A stretch of 36,120 nt of DNA from JAUUZT01 sp964654015 (GTDB taxonomy: Bacteria > Chloroflexota > Dehalococcoidia > GIF9 > AB-539-J10): positions 1-36,120 of the forward strand of contig CAZZHQ010000017.1 in assembly GCA_964654015.1 (NCBI GenBank). The letters run 5' to 3'. Positions 6,401 through 15,185 of the stretch are shown here, one piece after another. A model generated the notes under the pieces. The model ran no database searches. It was not told the DNA's origin and worked only from the letters and a program-made list of their open reading frames with translations. Positions within the stretch are counted from its first letter, which is position 1. Every line of letters begins with the position of its first letter. The position numbers and the translations under genes are program-made.

Positions 6401-7390
6401 ATGAAACAGCGAGTATTTTCCGGATTTCGTCCTACCGGTAAACAACACATAGGTAATTATCTCGGAGCTATAAAGAATTGGATTCTTCTTCAAGATGACT
6501 ACGAGTGTGTCTATTGTATCGTGGACATTCATGCGCTTACTACTATTGAAAGCACTGAAAGTCTACGAGAAGATATTCATGAGATGGTGCTTGATTGGCT
6601 GGCGGTTGGGATTGATCCGCAAAACAGTATCATCTTTGTTCAGTCACATGTACCACAGGTTATGGAACTCAGTACCATCTTTGGTATGTTAACTCCCTTA
6701 AATTGGTTACTACGCGTTCCTACTTTTAAAGAAAAGGTAAAAATGCAGCCACAAAACGTTAACTACGGATTAGTGGGTTATCCTGTCCTGATGGCTGCTG
6801 ATATTGCACTTTATAAAGGAAACGTCGTACCAGTTGGAGAAGATCAGCTACCGCATATTGAGCTGGCTCGTGAAATTGTGCGCAGGTTTAATTTGCATTT
6901 CGGCAATGTATTCCCGGAGCCACAGGGAAAACTTACTTCCTCACCATTGATTTTGGGTCTAGATGGAATGCAAAAAATGAGCAAGAGCAGCAATAATCAC
7001 ATTGAAATTGTAGCTACACCTGAGGAAATATTAGCAAGTGTAATGACAGCGGTTACTGACCCTGCGCGACGTTATCGTTCTGATCCCGGCGATCCCGGGA
7101 AGTGTAATGTCTATAGTTTACATAATATATTTACAGGTTCGGATAAAGTAAAAGAAATAGCAACAGACTGTCGTAACGCCCGTATTGGTTGCGTTGATTG
7201 CAAGAAACTCCTGGCAAAAAACATTGCTGCGGAGTTTGCACCCTTCAGAGAAAAACGCTCGCTTTTGGCATCTAAACCAGGATATGTGAAAGAAGTGCTA
7301 GCTGATGGAGCAGACCGTGCAGAAGCCATTGCCAGCAGGACTATGGACGAGGTTCGAGAGGCAATGCGATTTTCTCTACGCGGCCTCTGA
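6401..7390 (+). CDS. trpS: Tryptophanyl-tRNA synthetase, iron-sulfur type
   Basis: This class I synthetase charges tRNA-Trp. The 329-aa protein has the HIGH box as QHIGNYLGA (15-23) and the KMSKS loop as KMSKSSNN (192-199). Residues C235, C257, C264 and C267 have the spacing C-x21-C-x6-C-x2-C. In Thermotoga maritima TrpRS the near-identical C-x22-C-x6-C-x2-C set binds a [4Fe-4S] cluster close to the anticodon-binding face, so this enzyme probably carries one too. Length and domain order are usual. No Shine-Dalgarno site precedes the ATG and the promoter lies 12 bp upstream. The gene converges on the DUF169 gene with 9 bp between stops. Confidence 0.95.
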   Translation: MKQRVFSGFRPTGKQHIGNYLGAIKNWILLQDDYECVYCIVDIHALTTIESTESLREDIHEMVLDWLAVGIDPQNSIIFVQSHVPQVMELSTIFGMLTPLNWLLRVPTFKEKVKMQPQNVNYGLVGYPVLMAADIALYKGNVVPVGEDQLPHIELAREIVRRFNLHFGNVFPEPQGKLTSSPLILGLDGMQKMSKSSNNHIEIVATPEEILASVMTAVTDPARRYRSDPGDPGKCNVYSLHNIFTGSDKVKEIATDCRNARIGCVDCKKLLAKNIAAEFAPFREKRSLLASKPGYVKEVLADGADRAEAIASRTMDEVREAMRFSLRGL

Positions 7391-7399
7391 TCGCCTGAC

Positions 7400-8191
7400 T
7401 TATTCTACATCCATACCCATAAGCCTACCTATTTTGGCATAACTTTCGTGTAATTTACGCTCTGGTTTCATTCTTCGTACCAAAGGTAACTTTGTCCCAG
7501 TTTCAGCAATCTTTCTGAGACCCAGCATGAAGTCATCGAACTTCTCCATAGGTATGGTAAAAATCAATTCATCATCACCTGCCATTGCAACACCATGGTC
7601 ACCCCTGCATGGTACGCCAACCTGATACACTCTATTCTTAATCGCTGGCACTACGCCGTATACACAAGCAGCATGACCAGATAGCGCCGTTGGCAAATTA
7701 CGTCCATCCCTGTATTCCTTTGCCATTAGTAATATGACTAATTGCGTTGAGTTGCAGTACACAGTAACCACATCAGGTTCAAAACTGGCTGTGGTCATAG
7801 GTGCCGATAGAACACCTATGTATTTCCCGGATTCCAGTGTAGGAAATTCCTCAGCATAATGCTTTCCAGCTTCTTGTGTTTCTACATCTCTGGGGTAACG
7901 ATTGTTACCATCCAGAAAATATTGCGGCGCTTCAGCTAACCCATATCCCACTACTGGCTCAAAGCACCACATGTCTTCTTTCAGCATTGCCATTGTATCG
8001 CCATTTCTGCGTGATAAAGAAAAAGCCTGGCAGAGGTCATATTGGTGATTTTCATCACGTTTAGGTCTTATTGCTTCACCAGGGATATCTGCCTCGGTTT
8101 TAATTAATTTTATTGCCAGCGGGTACGACTGTAGCCGCATGCGACTTTCCAATTCAACAGCATCCTTATGCATCCGTTCCAAATCAAACAT
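7400..8191 (-). CDS. DUF169 family protein
   Basis: The 263-aa protein matches DUF169 (PF02596). Typical traits are the opening segment (ESRMRLQSYPLAIKLIKTE), the DLCQAFSLSRR box with a conserved Cys, the MWCFEP segment, YIGVLSAPM, and the VPAIKNRVYQVGVPCRGDH stretch. No transmembrane segment or signal peptide is seen. The biochemical role of the family is not established; it is common in anaerobic archaea and bacteria. It lies 29 bp downstream of the C_GCAxxG_C_C gene on the same strand, so both are probably co-transcribed. The ATG is preceded by an AGGAGG-like site (CAGGAGGAAATAT). Confidence 0.8.
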   Translation of the reverse strand: MFDLERMHKDAVELESRMRLQSYPLAIKLIKTEADIPGEAIRPKRDENHQYDLCQAFSLSRRNGDTMAMLKEDMWCFEPVVGYGLAEAPQYFLDGNNRYPRDVETQEAGKHYAEEFPTLESGKYIGVLSAPMTTASFEPDVVTVYCNSTQLVILLMAKEYRDGRNLPTALSGHAACVYGVVPAIKNRVYQVGVPCRGDHGVAMAGDDELIFTIPMEKFDDFMLGLRKIAETGTKLPLVRRMKPERKLHESYAKIGRLMGMDVE

Positions 8192-8220
8192 ATATTTCCT
8201 CCTGATTTATTAATATTTTA

Positions 8221-8772
8221 TTATTTGGTAATGGCATTTTCTGTATTAGATGTTCTCATTAGATCCAATAGTTTCCGTGCAGCAACTCCAGCAGCTACCG
8301 CACAGGTAGTACCGCAACCTTTCTTAGTGCGACCTCCATCATCAAGGAAAGCCTGTCTATCAGCTTGACATGCCAGGTTATATGACTTTCCAAATATGTT
8401 TTTTTGGATATCCCAACACAGGGTGCTTTGTAAATTGGCATTAAAACCAAAAGTTGCCCGTAGTTCATCCTTGAATCCTTTAATTATGTCTTGAGAAATC
8501 TCCATGGCATATGAATACTTATCGGTATTTTTCAAATTATCTCTGCCAGTGACAAGACCCAATGCCATTAACGCGCCTATAAGTGCTCCACATGTTTCGC
8601 CACGCCATCCTCCTCCACCTGGTAGTACAGTTGCTGACTTAAGAGTTTTTAAATCACCTATATTAAGCTCTTCCTGTAGGGCTGCCAGCACAGCCTGTGA
8701 GCAACCACCGTATTTATCGTTATCACATGCCTTCTCTTTTATCTTTTGTATAAGCTGACTTTCTTCTAACAT
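8221..8772 (-). CDS. C_GCAxxG_C_C family redox protein
   Basis: The 183-aa protein belongs to the family named for its conserved cysteines (PF09719). The motifs are GGCSQAVLAAL (22-32), GGWRGETCGALIGALMALGL, a Cys in STLCWDIQKNIFG, and paired cysteines in KKGCGTTCAVAAGVAARKLL. Family members are thought to bind metal or carry redox thiols, often beside dehydrogenases or metal-handling genes, but no reaction is established. The first ATG after the intergenic region was taken; no strong Shine-Dalgarno site is seen. It diverges from the M20 amidohydrolase gene across ~180 bp and leads the DUF169 gene. Confidence 0.8.
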   Translation of the reverse strand: MLEESQLIQKIKEKACDNDKYGGCSQAVLAALQEELNIGDLKTLKSATVLPGGGGWRGETCGALIGALMALGLVTGRDNLKNTDKYSYAMEISQDIIKGFKDELRATFGFNANLQSTLCWDIQKNIFGKSYNLACQADRQAFLDDGGRTKKGCGTTCAVAAGVAARKLLDLMRTSNTENAITK

Positions 8773-8921
8773 AGCTATGGCAATAGGATATCATAAAGGA
8801 TTCCTTTTAATAAAGTTTCCATAGCTAAAAAACAATATATATAGTCAATAAAAAACTAGTGGAGCAAAATTGAAGATTCTTCAACACTTTAGTAGATAAG
8901 TATTAGAGTAAGACAGTGCTG

Positions 8922-8947
8922 TATAATGGTAAAAACTAATAAGGAGG
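8922..8947 (+). promoter_or_regulatory. -10 box and ribosome binding site deciding the M20 gene start
   Basis: TATAAT at 8922-8927 is a likely -10 box without a clear -35. AAGGAGG at 8941-8947 sits 5 bp before ATG 8953. The upstream in-frame ATG at 8926 overlaps the -10 box and cannot be used by this transcript, so 8953 is the start. Confidence 0.55.
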
Positions 8948-8952
8948 ATGTT

Positions 8953-10362
8953 ATGGAGACAGAGATCAATATATTACGTTATATATCTGATAATGAGGGA
9001 AAGTTTATAAATATGGCAAAAGACATATGGGATCATCCTCAAATTGCGCTGCAGGAAACTTATGCCGCGAAACTTATTGCTGATGAACTCGAAAACGCCG
9101 GGTTTTTGGTTGAAAGAGGAATTGCTCAAATGCCTACTGCCTTTCTAGCCACATGGGGCCAGGGAAAGCCTGTGATTGGTATTCTGGCAGAATATGATGC
9201 TTTACCTGGGCTTTCCCAGAAAATATCGGCGGTTAAAGATCCCGTTGCTGAAGGAGAACCTGGACATGCATGCGGACATAACTTATATGGAGTGGGATGT
9301 TTGGGTGCGGCACTGGCAGTTAAGCAAGTAATGGGAAGCGAAGGTATTACAGGAACCATCAAGTTTTTCGGTTGCCCCGCAGAGGAAACTCTTGTGGGGA
9401 AGGTATTCATGGCTCGTGCCGGTGCTTTTAATGATATCGATGCGGCAGTAACCTGGCATCCCATGTACGCCAATACACCATGGAATGGTTCCAGCAATGC
9501 TCTAAATTCGTTTAAGCTTAATTTCCATGGTGTTTCTGCTCATGCTGGTTCAAATCCGGAAATGGGACGTAGTGCTTTGGATGCGGTTATGCTTACCGAT
9601 GTTGGAGTTAACTATCTGCGTGAACACATAATTCAAGAGGCTCGTATACATTGTGTAGTCACAAAAGGAGGATTAGCGCCAAACATTGTTCCTGATTATG
9701 CGCAGGTCTGGTATTTTGTTCGTGCTCCTCAACGATCTCAGGTAGATGAAATTTATCCTAGAGTTATAAACATAGCCCGGGGGGCTGCTTTGATGAGTGG
9801 AACTTCTCTTGATGTGGAATTTATTACTGGTGGTTATGACTACCTACCGAACGCAGTAGTAAATAATCTTGTATTAGAGAAGATGAAAATAGTAGGACCG
9901 CCCAACTTTAGCGGTGAGGACAAAGCATTTGCTAATAAACTAAAGGAAACACTTCAGGAAGCGGTAGTGGAAGCTGCAATGAAGGAATATCGCCTGCCGG
10001 TTGAGGATATAGGTAATCCGCTTTGCGAAAAAATTCTTGATTATGCAGGTGGTTTTGCGAAAGGCGATATACGAGCTGGTTCTACCGATGTTGGTGATGT
10101 ATCGCACATAACTCCAACGGGGCAATTCATTACTTGTTGTAAGCCTATCGGTGTAGCGGGACATAGCTGGCAATGTACCGCATCATCTGGCTCTGGTATT
10201 GGCTTTAAAGGTATGATGGTAGCTGCAAAGACTATGGCGTTGACGGTATTGGATCTCGAAACAAGACCTGAGATATTGCTCGCTGCCAGGGACGAATTCA
10301 ATAAATCAAAAGGTGGAGTTCAGTATGTAACGTCGCTTCCCAGCGGTATAAATCCGCATTGA
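8953..10362 (+). CDS. M20-family amidohydrolase, AbgB-like
   Basis: The 469-aa protein is a metal-dependent amidohydrolase of peptidase family M20D. It resembles AbgB, the subunit that cleaves p-aminobenzoyl-glutamate from folate breakdown. Metal-ligand motifs are in order: EYDALPG (80-86), ACGHN (106-110), PAEE (142-145) and WHP (168-170). The dimerisation domain follows from about 190 (LNFHGVSAHAGSNPEMGRSA), and the C-terminal catalytic part carries the GSTDVGDVSH segment. No signal peptide is seen, so it acts in the cytoplasm. Related enzymes also hydrolyse N-acyl amino acids or dipeptides, so the substrate is not fixed. The ATG at 8953 after AAGGAGG is preferred over the one at 8926. Confidence 0.85.
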   Translation: METEINILRYISDNEGKFINMAKDIWDHPQIALQETYAAKLIADELENAGFLVERGIAQMPTAFLATWGQGKPVIGILAEYDALPGLSQKISAVKDPVAEGEPGHACGHNLYGVGCLGAALAVKQVMGSEGITGTIKFFGCPAEETLVGKVFMARAGAFNDIDAAVTWHPMYANTPWNGSSNALNSFKLNFHGVSAHAGSNPEMGRSALDAVMLTDVGVNYLREHIIQEARIHCVVTKGGLAPNIVPDYAQVWYFVRAPQRSQVDEIYPRVINIARGAALMSGTSLDVEFITGGYDYLPNAVVNNLVLEKMKIVGPPNFSGEDKAFANKLKETLQEAVVEAAMKEYRLPVEDIGNPLCEKILDYAGGFAKGDIRAGSTDVGDVSHITPTGQFITCCKPIGVAGHSWQCTASSGSGIGFKGMMVAAKTMALTVLDLETRPEILLAARDEFNKSKGGVQYVTSLPSGINPH

Positions 10363-10460
10363 AAAATAGTTGATAACTAAAAATGAATTGGCGGCGACTT
10401 TAAAGAGCTAGAACAATAGGCCATTTAAATAATTGATGTTTGAAATATAGTTGGCCGGGT

Positions 10461-11645
10461 TCAGCTGTGTTTCTTTACAAACTTGCTCATCCTGATTAAA
10501 GCTTCTTCAATGTTCGTTAATGGTGTAGCGTATGAACACCTGACAAATCCCTCTCCACCAGAACCAAACGCTGACCCGGGAATTACTGCTACCTTTTCTT
10601 CTATTAAAAGTCTCTCCGAAAATTCATCAGAGGTCATACCAGTACTCGCTATCGAAGGAAATGTATAAAACGCACCACTGGGCTCAAAGCAGCTTAAGCC
10701 TATTGAATTTAGGCCATTAACCAATAAATGCCGACGTTTGTTATATTCATTAACCATCATCTTGATATCGTCTTCCCCGTGTTTAAGCGCTTCAATAGCA
10801 GCCATTTGTACCATGATAGGAGCACATAGCATTGTGTATTGATGAATCCTGGTCATTGCCTCAATAAATTTTCTATCAGCAGCTACGTAACCTATACGCC
10901 AACCAGTCATAGCATAAGTTTTGGAAAATCCACCAATTAGAATAGTTTTATCTATGGTACCGGGTATACCAGGAAAGCAATTATGGGTCACGCCATAAAC
11001 CAGGCGAGAATATACTTCGTCTGAAATTACAACAAGATTATATTTCCGTGCTACCTCTGCAATTTTGTTTAGTTCGTCTAGTGGAACAATTGCACCCGTA
11101 GGGTTCGAGGGATAACCAATAAGGATGCTTTTAGTTTTTGATGTAATACGTGCCTCGATATCGCTAGCTTTTATAGAAAAGTTATTCTCTATTCCGGTGA
11201 GGACCGGGACTGGAACTCCACCAGCTAAAACAATACAGGGAGAATAAGCTACATAGCAAGGATCCGGTATTATTACTTCGTCACCCGGATTAATTGTTGC
11301 TCGCAATGCTAAGTCCAGACCCTGGCTGGTGCCTACAGTGATTAGTATTTCCTTTTCAGGGTCGTAACCAACATGAAAATGAGACTTTAAATGTTGAGCG
11401 AGTTCCTGCCGCAGTTCAAGAAGACCATAATTTGAACTGTACATAGTGTAGCCTTTTTCTAAGGCATATGTAGCTGCGTCCCTGATATGTCTTGGTGTAA
11501 TAAAATCCGGTTCTCCTATACCAAGAGAAACAACCCCGTCTAAAGAGAATAATATATCAAAGAACTTTCGTATGCCGGATGGAGAAATCATATCGAGGTT
11601 CTTATTTAAAATATTGTCTGAAGATCTTGTTCCAGTTGAAGACAT
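10461..11645 (-). CDS. Class I aminotransferase, aspartate type
   Basis: This is a 394-aa fold-type I PLP enzyme. The PLP lysine is K242 in GGFSKTYAMTGWRIGY; D209 and Y212 (SDEVYSR) and R250 hold the cofactor and substrate carboxylate; YPSNPTGA (178-185) is the usual Asn-Pro loop. Closest type by eye is the aspartate/aromatic group that interconverts aspartate and oxaloacetate with glutamate/2-oxoglutarate. The exact amino donor cannot be read from sequence. The ATG at 11645 is used here; a TTG at 11660, whose bases overlap the Lrp stop codon, is an in-frame alternative. It closes the run permease-Lrp-aminotransferase, which suggests use of an imported or exchanged amino acid. Confidence 0.85.
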   Translation of the reverse strand: MSSTGTRSSDNILNKNLDMISPSGIRKFFDILFSLDGVVSLGIGEPDFITPRHIRDAATYALEKGYTMYSSNYGLLELRQELAQHLKSHFHVGYDPEKEILITVGTSQGLDLALRATINPGDEVIIPDPCYVAYSPCIVLAGGVPVPVLTGIENNFSIKASDIEARITSKTKSILIGYPSNPTGAIVPLDELNKIAEVARKYNLVVISDEVYSRLVYGVTHNCFPGIPGTIDKTILIGGFSKTYAMTGWRIGYVAADRKFIEAMTRIHQYTMLCAPIMVQMAAIEALKHGEDDIKMMVNEYNKRRHLLVNGLNSIGLSCFEPSGAFYTFPSIASTGMTSDEFSERLLIEEKVAVIPGSAFGSGGEGFVRCSYATPLTNIEEALIRMSKFVKKHS

Positions 11646-11656
11646 ATTGTATATTC

Positions 11657-12136
11657 TCAAAGTGTGACAGGCAGTCTTTTAAGTTGCTCGCCAACTTCCA
11701 ATAATTCGCCGTTATCTTTATACCGCTTAAGAAGAAAATGCGTTACAGTACTTTGAACTCCTTCCATTGGGGCAAGTTTTTTGGTAACGAAACTCGATAT
11801 TTCTTGCATGTTCTCGCCTTTTACTATTATCGCCAGGTCATAAGTCCCCGAAACAAGATAGGCGGAGTATACCTGTGGAAAACTGTAAATTCGTTCAGCT
11901 AGTGAATCAAATCCAATATCCTGCTGAGGTGTTAATCTGATTTCAATAAGAGCCCAAACCTTTTCATTACCCAATTTACTCCAGTTAACAACAGCGGTAT
12001 ATTTTAATATGGTCTGATCAGCTTCGGCTTTCTTAATTGCCTCCTCCACCTTTTTAACAGGAAGTCCAAGTTTGTTAGCAATTTGTGCATTAGTCTGACG
12101 GGCATTATTTTCAAGCAATTCCAAAATATTTTTCAT
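11657..12136 (-). CDS. Lrp/AsnC-family transcriptional regulator
   Basis: The 159-aa protein has an N-terminal winged helix-turn-helix (about 1-50: LELLENNARQTNAQIANKLG) and a C-terminal RAM ligand-binding domain (about 65-145), with the typical SAYLVSGTYDLAIIVKG strand-turn region. Such proteins bind an amino acid and control genes for its transport and metabolism, often their own operon. It sits 7 bp after an amino-acid-exchanger-like permease and directly before an aminotransferase, so aspartate, alanine or glutamate is a reasonable effector guess. No operator could be recognised. Confidence 0.88.
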   Translation of the reverse strand: MKNILELLENNARQTNAQIANKLGLPVKKVEEAIKKAEADQTILKYTAVVNWSKLGNEKVWALIEIRLTPQQDIGFDSLAERIYSFPQVYSAYLVSGTYDLAIIVKGENMQEISSFVTKKLAPMEGVQSTVTHFLLKRYKDNGELLEVGEQLKRLPVTL

Positions 12137-12143
12137 TTTATTT

Positions 12144-13394
12144 CTATACCGGTAAATTGTGTAATATAGCTGTAAATACTACCATGCATAATATTGCGAA
12201 TGGATAGGCAGCCCCATATCCAGCAGCAGGTTTGTCGCTTTTAGTCGCATCTATCGCAGCTCCAAGTCCAGGAGTGCTGGTCATGCTACCACAAATTGCT
12301 CCAGACAGGATAACCCAGTTAATTTTAAAGACGTAATAACCTAATATAAATCCAGAAAATACACCAATCATTGCAACACCCGTGCTTAGCAGTACAAGAT
12401 AAATGCCCGTGCCAGTAAATGCTTCAATCACGTAGTGTCCGTAGCGCAGAGCTATGACCGATAAAAAGCATACCAGCCCAAAACTGCGAAAAGCTCCTAG
12501 TAGAGGGGAATCCAGGCGAAAATTAAAAGGACCAATTTTTGCCAGAGAACCGAAAAATAAAGCAACTATGAGCACTCCACCAGTGGTCCCAAGACTAATC
12601 CAACCTAAAGAGCCAATGCGAATTCCAATTTTACCAAGTAATAGTCCAAAGAGTATCACCAGACAGTAGGCAGCGAGGTCAAAGTATGCCGCTCCTTTAG
12701 TCTTGGAATTGGTGACTTTAGGCATATTCATCATATCTGCCTTTTTTCTCTCAGCATCCAAATCGAGTTTAAATATATGTGGCGCCAATTGAACAAAAAG
12801 GACAACTACCAGGCAACCGAAAGCATATGCAATGGTGTGGCCAGTGCTTACCAGAGCCTGAGCTTCAGCACCAAAAGAAGCAGTATTCTCAATAGCTGCT
12901 GCCAAACCAGGAGAACTTGTATAAGCACCAGTATATGTTCCACCAACTAGAAAAGGAGAGAAGCTTTTGCCTTCGCCACTCATTAGTCTCACAAATAAAT
13001 AAGTAGCAGCAGCGCCTATTAGAGGTATCTGTATAGACAATATAATGAATTTCCAGCCATAGTTCTTTAAAATGCTACCAATATCCTTTGCGGCAAGAAG
13101 ACCTACTGCCGCTAAAAACATTATCAACGAAAAATAGAAAAAATTCATACTCACAATGCCATTGTTCAGCAGATTGGAAGCTAACTGATAATATTCGGAA
13201 CTTTCCCCTTGAGAGATTATATTTTGGGCAAACATCCATATCCCCCAACCAATGGGTATCCCAGTAATAAGACAGCCTGACTGTGCAAATGTAACATGCT
13301 TAAAATTAAGCTTTCCAAAAAGTAGACCCGTAACTACGGTAAATGCTATCAGGGCATAAGGGTTAAATAAGAAACTAACTAATTCAATTCTCAT
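12144..13394 (-). CDS. AAEx-family (aspartate:alanine-exchanger-like) permease, short form
   Basis: The 416-aa integral membrane protein has about ten hydrophobic segments in two repeated halves. Each half ends in a version of the family signature: GGTYTGAYTSSPGLAAA (151-167) and GAICGSMTSTPGLGAA (366-381). These match the Asp-Al_Ex domain (PF06826) of AspT, YidE and YbjL. Classical members are ~550 aa and carry two TrkA_C domains between the halves. Here only ~35 hydrophilic residues (206-240) join them, so that cytoplasmic regulatory part is missing. AspT swaps aspartate for alanine; the substrate here is not known. The ATG follows AGGAGG and overlaps the end of the upstream small gene by 11 bp. 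Confidence 0.8.
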   Translation of the reverse strand: MRIELVSFLFNPYALIAFTVVTGLLFGKLNFKHVTFAQSGCLITGIPIGWGIWMFAQNIISQGESSEYYQLASNLLNNGIVSMNFFYFSLIMFLAAVGLLAAKDIGSILKNYGWKFIILSIQIPLIGAAATYLFVRLMSGEGKSFSPFLVGGTYTGAYTSSPGLAAAIENTASFGAEAQALVSTGHTIAYAFGCLVVVLFVQLAPHIFKLDLDAERKKADMMNMPKVTNSKTKGAAYFDLAAYCLVILFGLLLGKIGIRIGSLGWISLGTTGGVLIVALFFGSLAKIGPFNFRLDSPLLGAFRSFGLVCFLSVIALRYGHYVIEAFTGTGIYLVLLSTGVAMIGVFSGFILGYYVFKINWVILSGAICGSMTSTPGLGAAIDATKSDKPAAGYGAAYPFAILCMVVFTAILHNLPV

Positions 13395-13623
13395 TTTTAT
13401 CTGCCTCCTGACTTAATTCTACCGCTACCCACTCATCCTCTGATTCGTCATAGAATAATTCGAATGACCTGTCGTTATCAGTTACAACACAAAATACCAT
13501 TACACCGGGTTCTTTCGAGGCCTTCATTATCATTTTAATTTTATATTCTACATCTTGCCACAGAAAAGATACCGGTCGTTTACCTTGATTGTGTCCATTA
13601 GAACAACTAACTACTAGTGGAAT
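13384..13623 (-). CDS. Small conserved-looking protein, probable AUU start
   Basis: A clean 79-codon frame fills the space between gatA and the permease. It reads IPLVVSCSNGHNQGKRP, then VSFLWQDVEYKIKM, and ends with VVTDNDRSFELFYDESEDEW plus a short acidic tail. It has the compact all-beta look of small proteins with an 'RPxSFxWxxxxYxV...ELxYDxxxDxW' pattern that I associate with uncharacterised cytoplasmic domains (DUF6504-like; uncertain). The frame has no ATG, GTG or TTG before codon 31. The only well-placed start is ATT at 13623-13621, nine bases after GGAGG (13637-13633). The next in-frame ATG (codon 31) would discard the best-looking part. It overlaps the permease start by 11 bp. Confidence 0.55.
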   Translation of the reverse strand: MPLVVSCSNGHNQGKRPVSFLWQDVEYKIKMIMKASKEPGVMVFCVVTDNDRSFELFYDESEDEWVAVELSQEADKNEN

Positions 13624-13690
13624 ATTATTCTACCTCCATTTTATTTATCCAGACTTGCCCTCAACTGTTTGATTCGCATACTGTATATTA

Positions 13691-15151
13691 TTATATACGT
13701 GGTTTTCTAGTATGCCAGTCTGTAGATTGCTCATAGGCAAAAGCGATTCGTAATATTGTTTCCTCATCAAAAGGCTTAGCTATTATCTGCATGCCTACAG
13801 GTAGATTGTTAGCAAATCCAGCGGGTATAGAAATAGCAGGAACTCCTGATATGTTAACTGTCAAAGTGCATACGTCATTAAGATACATTTGCATCAGATT
13901 ATCTACTTTCTCTCCCAGTTTGAAAGCTACTGTTGGTGAAGTAGGCGTAATCAGCACATCATATTTCTTAAAGGCCTCGCTATACTCTTCCTTAATAATC
14001 GCACGAACTTTTTGTGCTTTTAGGTAATAGGCATCATAATACCCAGCAGAAAGGGCGTAGGTACCCAGCATGATACGCCTCTTTACCTCGGGGCCAAAAC
14101 CAAACTGTCTTGTCTTTTCTGTCATGTCTATTACATTATCAGCTTTGCATACTGAGAAACCATACTTAACTCCATCGTAACGAGCAAGGTTTGCAGAGGC
14201 TTCAGACGGGGCAAGAATGTAGTATACAGCCAGGGCATATTTAGTGGACGGTAGAGAAGTGTTCCAGTCTACTTCAGCACCCATTTCTTCCAATTTCTTT
14301 ATAGCTGTCTCCAGTGTTGTTCGAACTTCGGTCTGCATACCTTCCACAAAAAATTCTTGGGGAACACCGATTTTTAATCCTTTAATATCTGGAATCAAGC
14401 TTTGAGTGTAATCTGGTACTGGCTGCTGAATCGAAGTAGAGTCTCTTTTATCGTAGCCAGCGAGATTATTCATGATGAGTGCACAGTCGGTAACATCTTT
14501 ACTAATTGGACCAATTTGATCCAGTGAGCTCGCAAAAGCTATTAAACCATATCGACTAACACGGCCGTAAGTGGGTTTAAGCCCCACTACACCACAAAAT
14601 CCGGCAGGCTGGCGAACACTCCCACCAGTATCAGTACCGAGAGCAAAAATGGTTTCATCGCTAGAAACCGCAGCAGTTGAGCCGCCGCTACTACCTCCCG
14701 GTACACAGCTTAAATCCCAAGGATTGTGAGTAGGGAAAAATGCCGAATGCTCTGTAGAAGACCCCATAGCAAATTCGTCCATATTAGTTTTTCCCAATAT
14801 TACTGCATTTGCTGCCTTCAATTTCTCCACAACTGTTGCATCATATGGCGGGATAAAGTGTTCAAGCATTTTGGATGAGCATGTAGTACGTATTCCCTTA
14901 GTACATATAACATCTTTAATCAATACAGGTATTCCAGTTAAAGGATTTGAGTCACCTTCGGCCAAACACCTGTCAGCAACTTCTGCTTGTTTTATGGCTA
15001 TATCATCACTTATAGTGACACAGGCATGAATTTTGTCCTCAATCTCATTTATTCGTTTAAGAACGGACTTTGTTATTTCAACCGAGGAGACGTTCCTATC
15101 TCTCAACAGTCTTTGTAATTCATGAATCGTTAATTGATATAGCTTATCCAT
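13691..15151 (-). CDS. gatA: Asp/Glu-tRNA amidotransferase subunit A
   Basis: This amidase subunit frees ammonia from glutamine for the conversion of Glu-tRNA-Gln (and Asp-tRNA-Asn) to the amidated form. The Ser-cis-Ser-Lys triad is intact: K79 in VLIKD, S154 in PGGSSGGS, and S178 in TDTGGSVRQPAG. Length (486 aa) is usual. It follows gatC by 34 bp; gatB is not in the window. The enzyme works with a non-discriminating GltX, and a gltX gene lies 2.2 kb away on the same strand. Confidence 0.96.
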   Translation of the reverse strand: MDKLYQLTIHELQRLLRDRNVSSVEITKSVLKRINEIEDKIHACVTISDDIAIKQAEVADRCLAEGDSNPLTGIPVLIKDVICTKGIRTTCSSKMLEHFIPPYDATVVEKLKAANAVILGKTNMDEFAMGSSTEHSAFFPTHNPWDLSCVPGGSSGGSTAAVSSDETIFALGTDTGGSVRQPAGFCGVVGLKPTYGRVSRYGLIAFASSLDQIGPISKDVTDCALIMNNLAGYDKRDSTSIQQPVPDYTQSLIPDIKGLKIGVPQEFFVEGMQTEVRTTLETAIKKLEEMGAEVDWNTSLPSTKYALAVYYILAPSEASANLARYDGVKYGFSVCKADNVIDMTEKTRQFGFGPEVKRRIMLGTYALSAGYYDAYYLKAQKVRAIIKEEYSEAFKKYDVLITPTSPTVAFKLGEKVDNLMQMYLNDVCTLTVNISGVPAISIPAGFANNLPVGMQIIAKPFDEETILRIAFAYEQSTDWHTRKPRI

Positions 15152-15185
15152 AATATTAGTTCTGTTAGATGTTGCCGGCTATTTG

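Noticed and set aside
13683..13698. AT palindrome GTATAT-tatt-ATATAC at the end of gatA
   Set aside because: Only A/T pairs in most of the stem and it overlaps coding sequence; too weak for a terminator.
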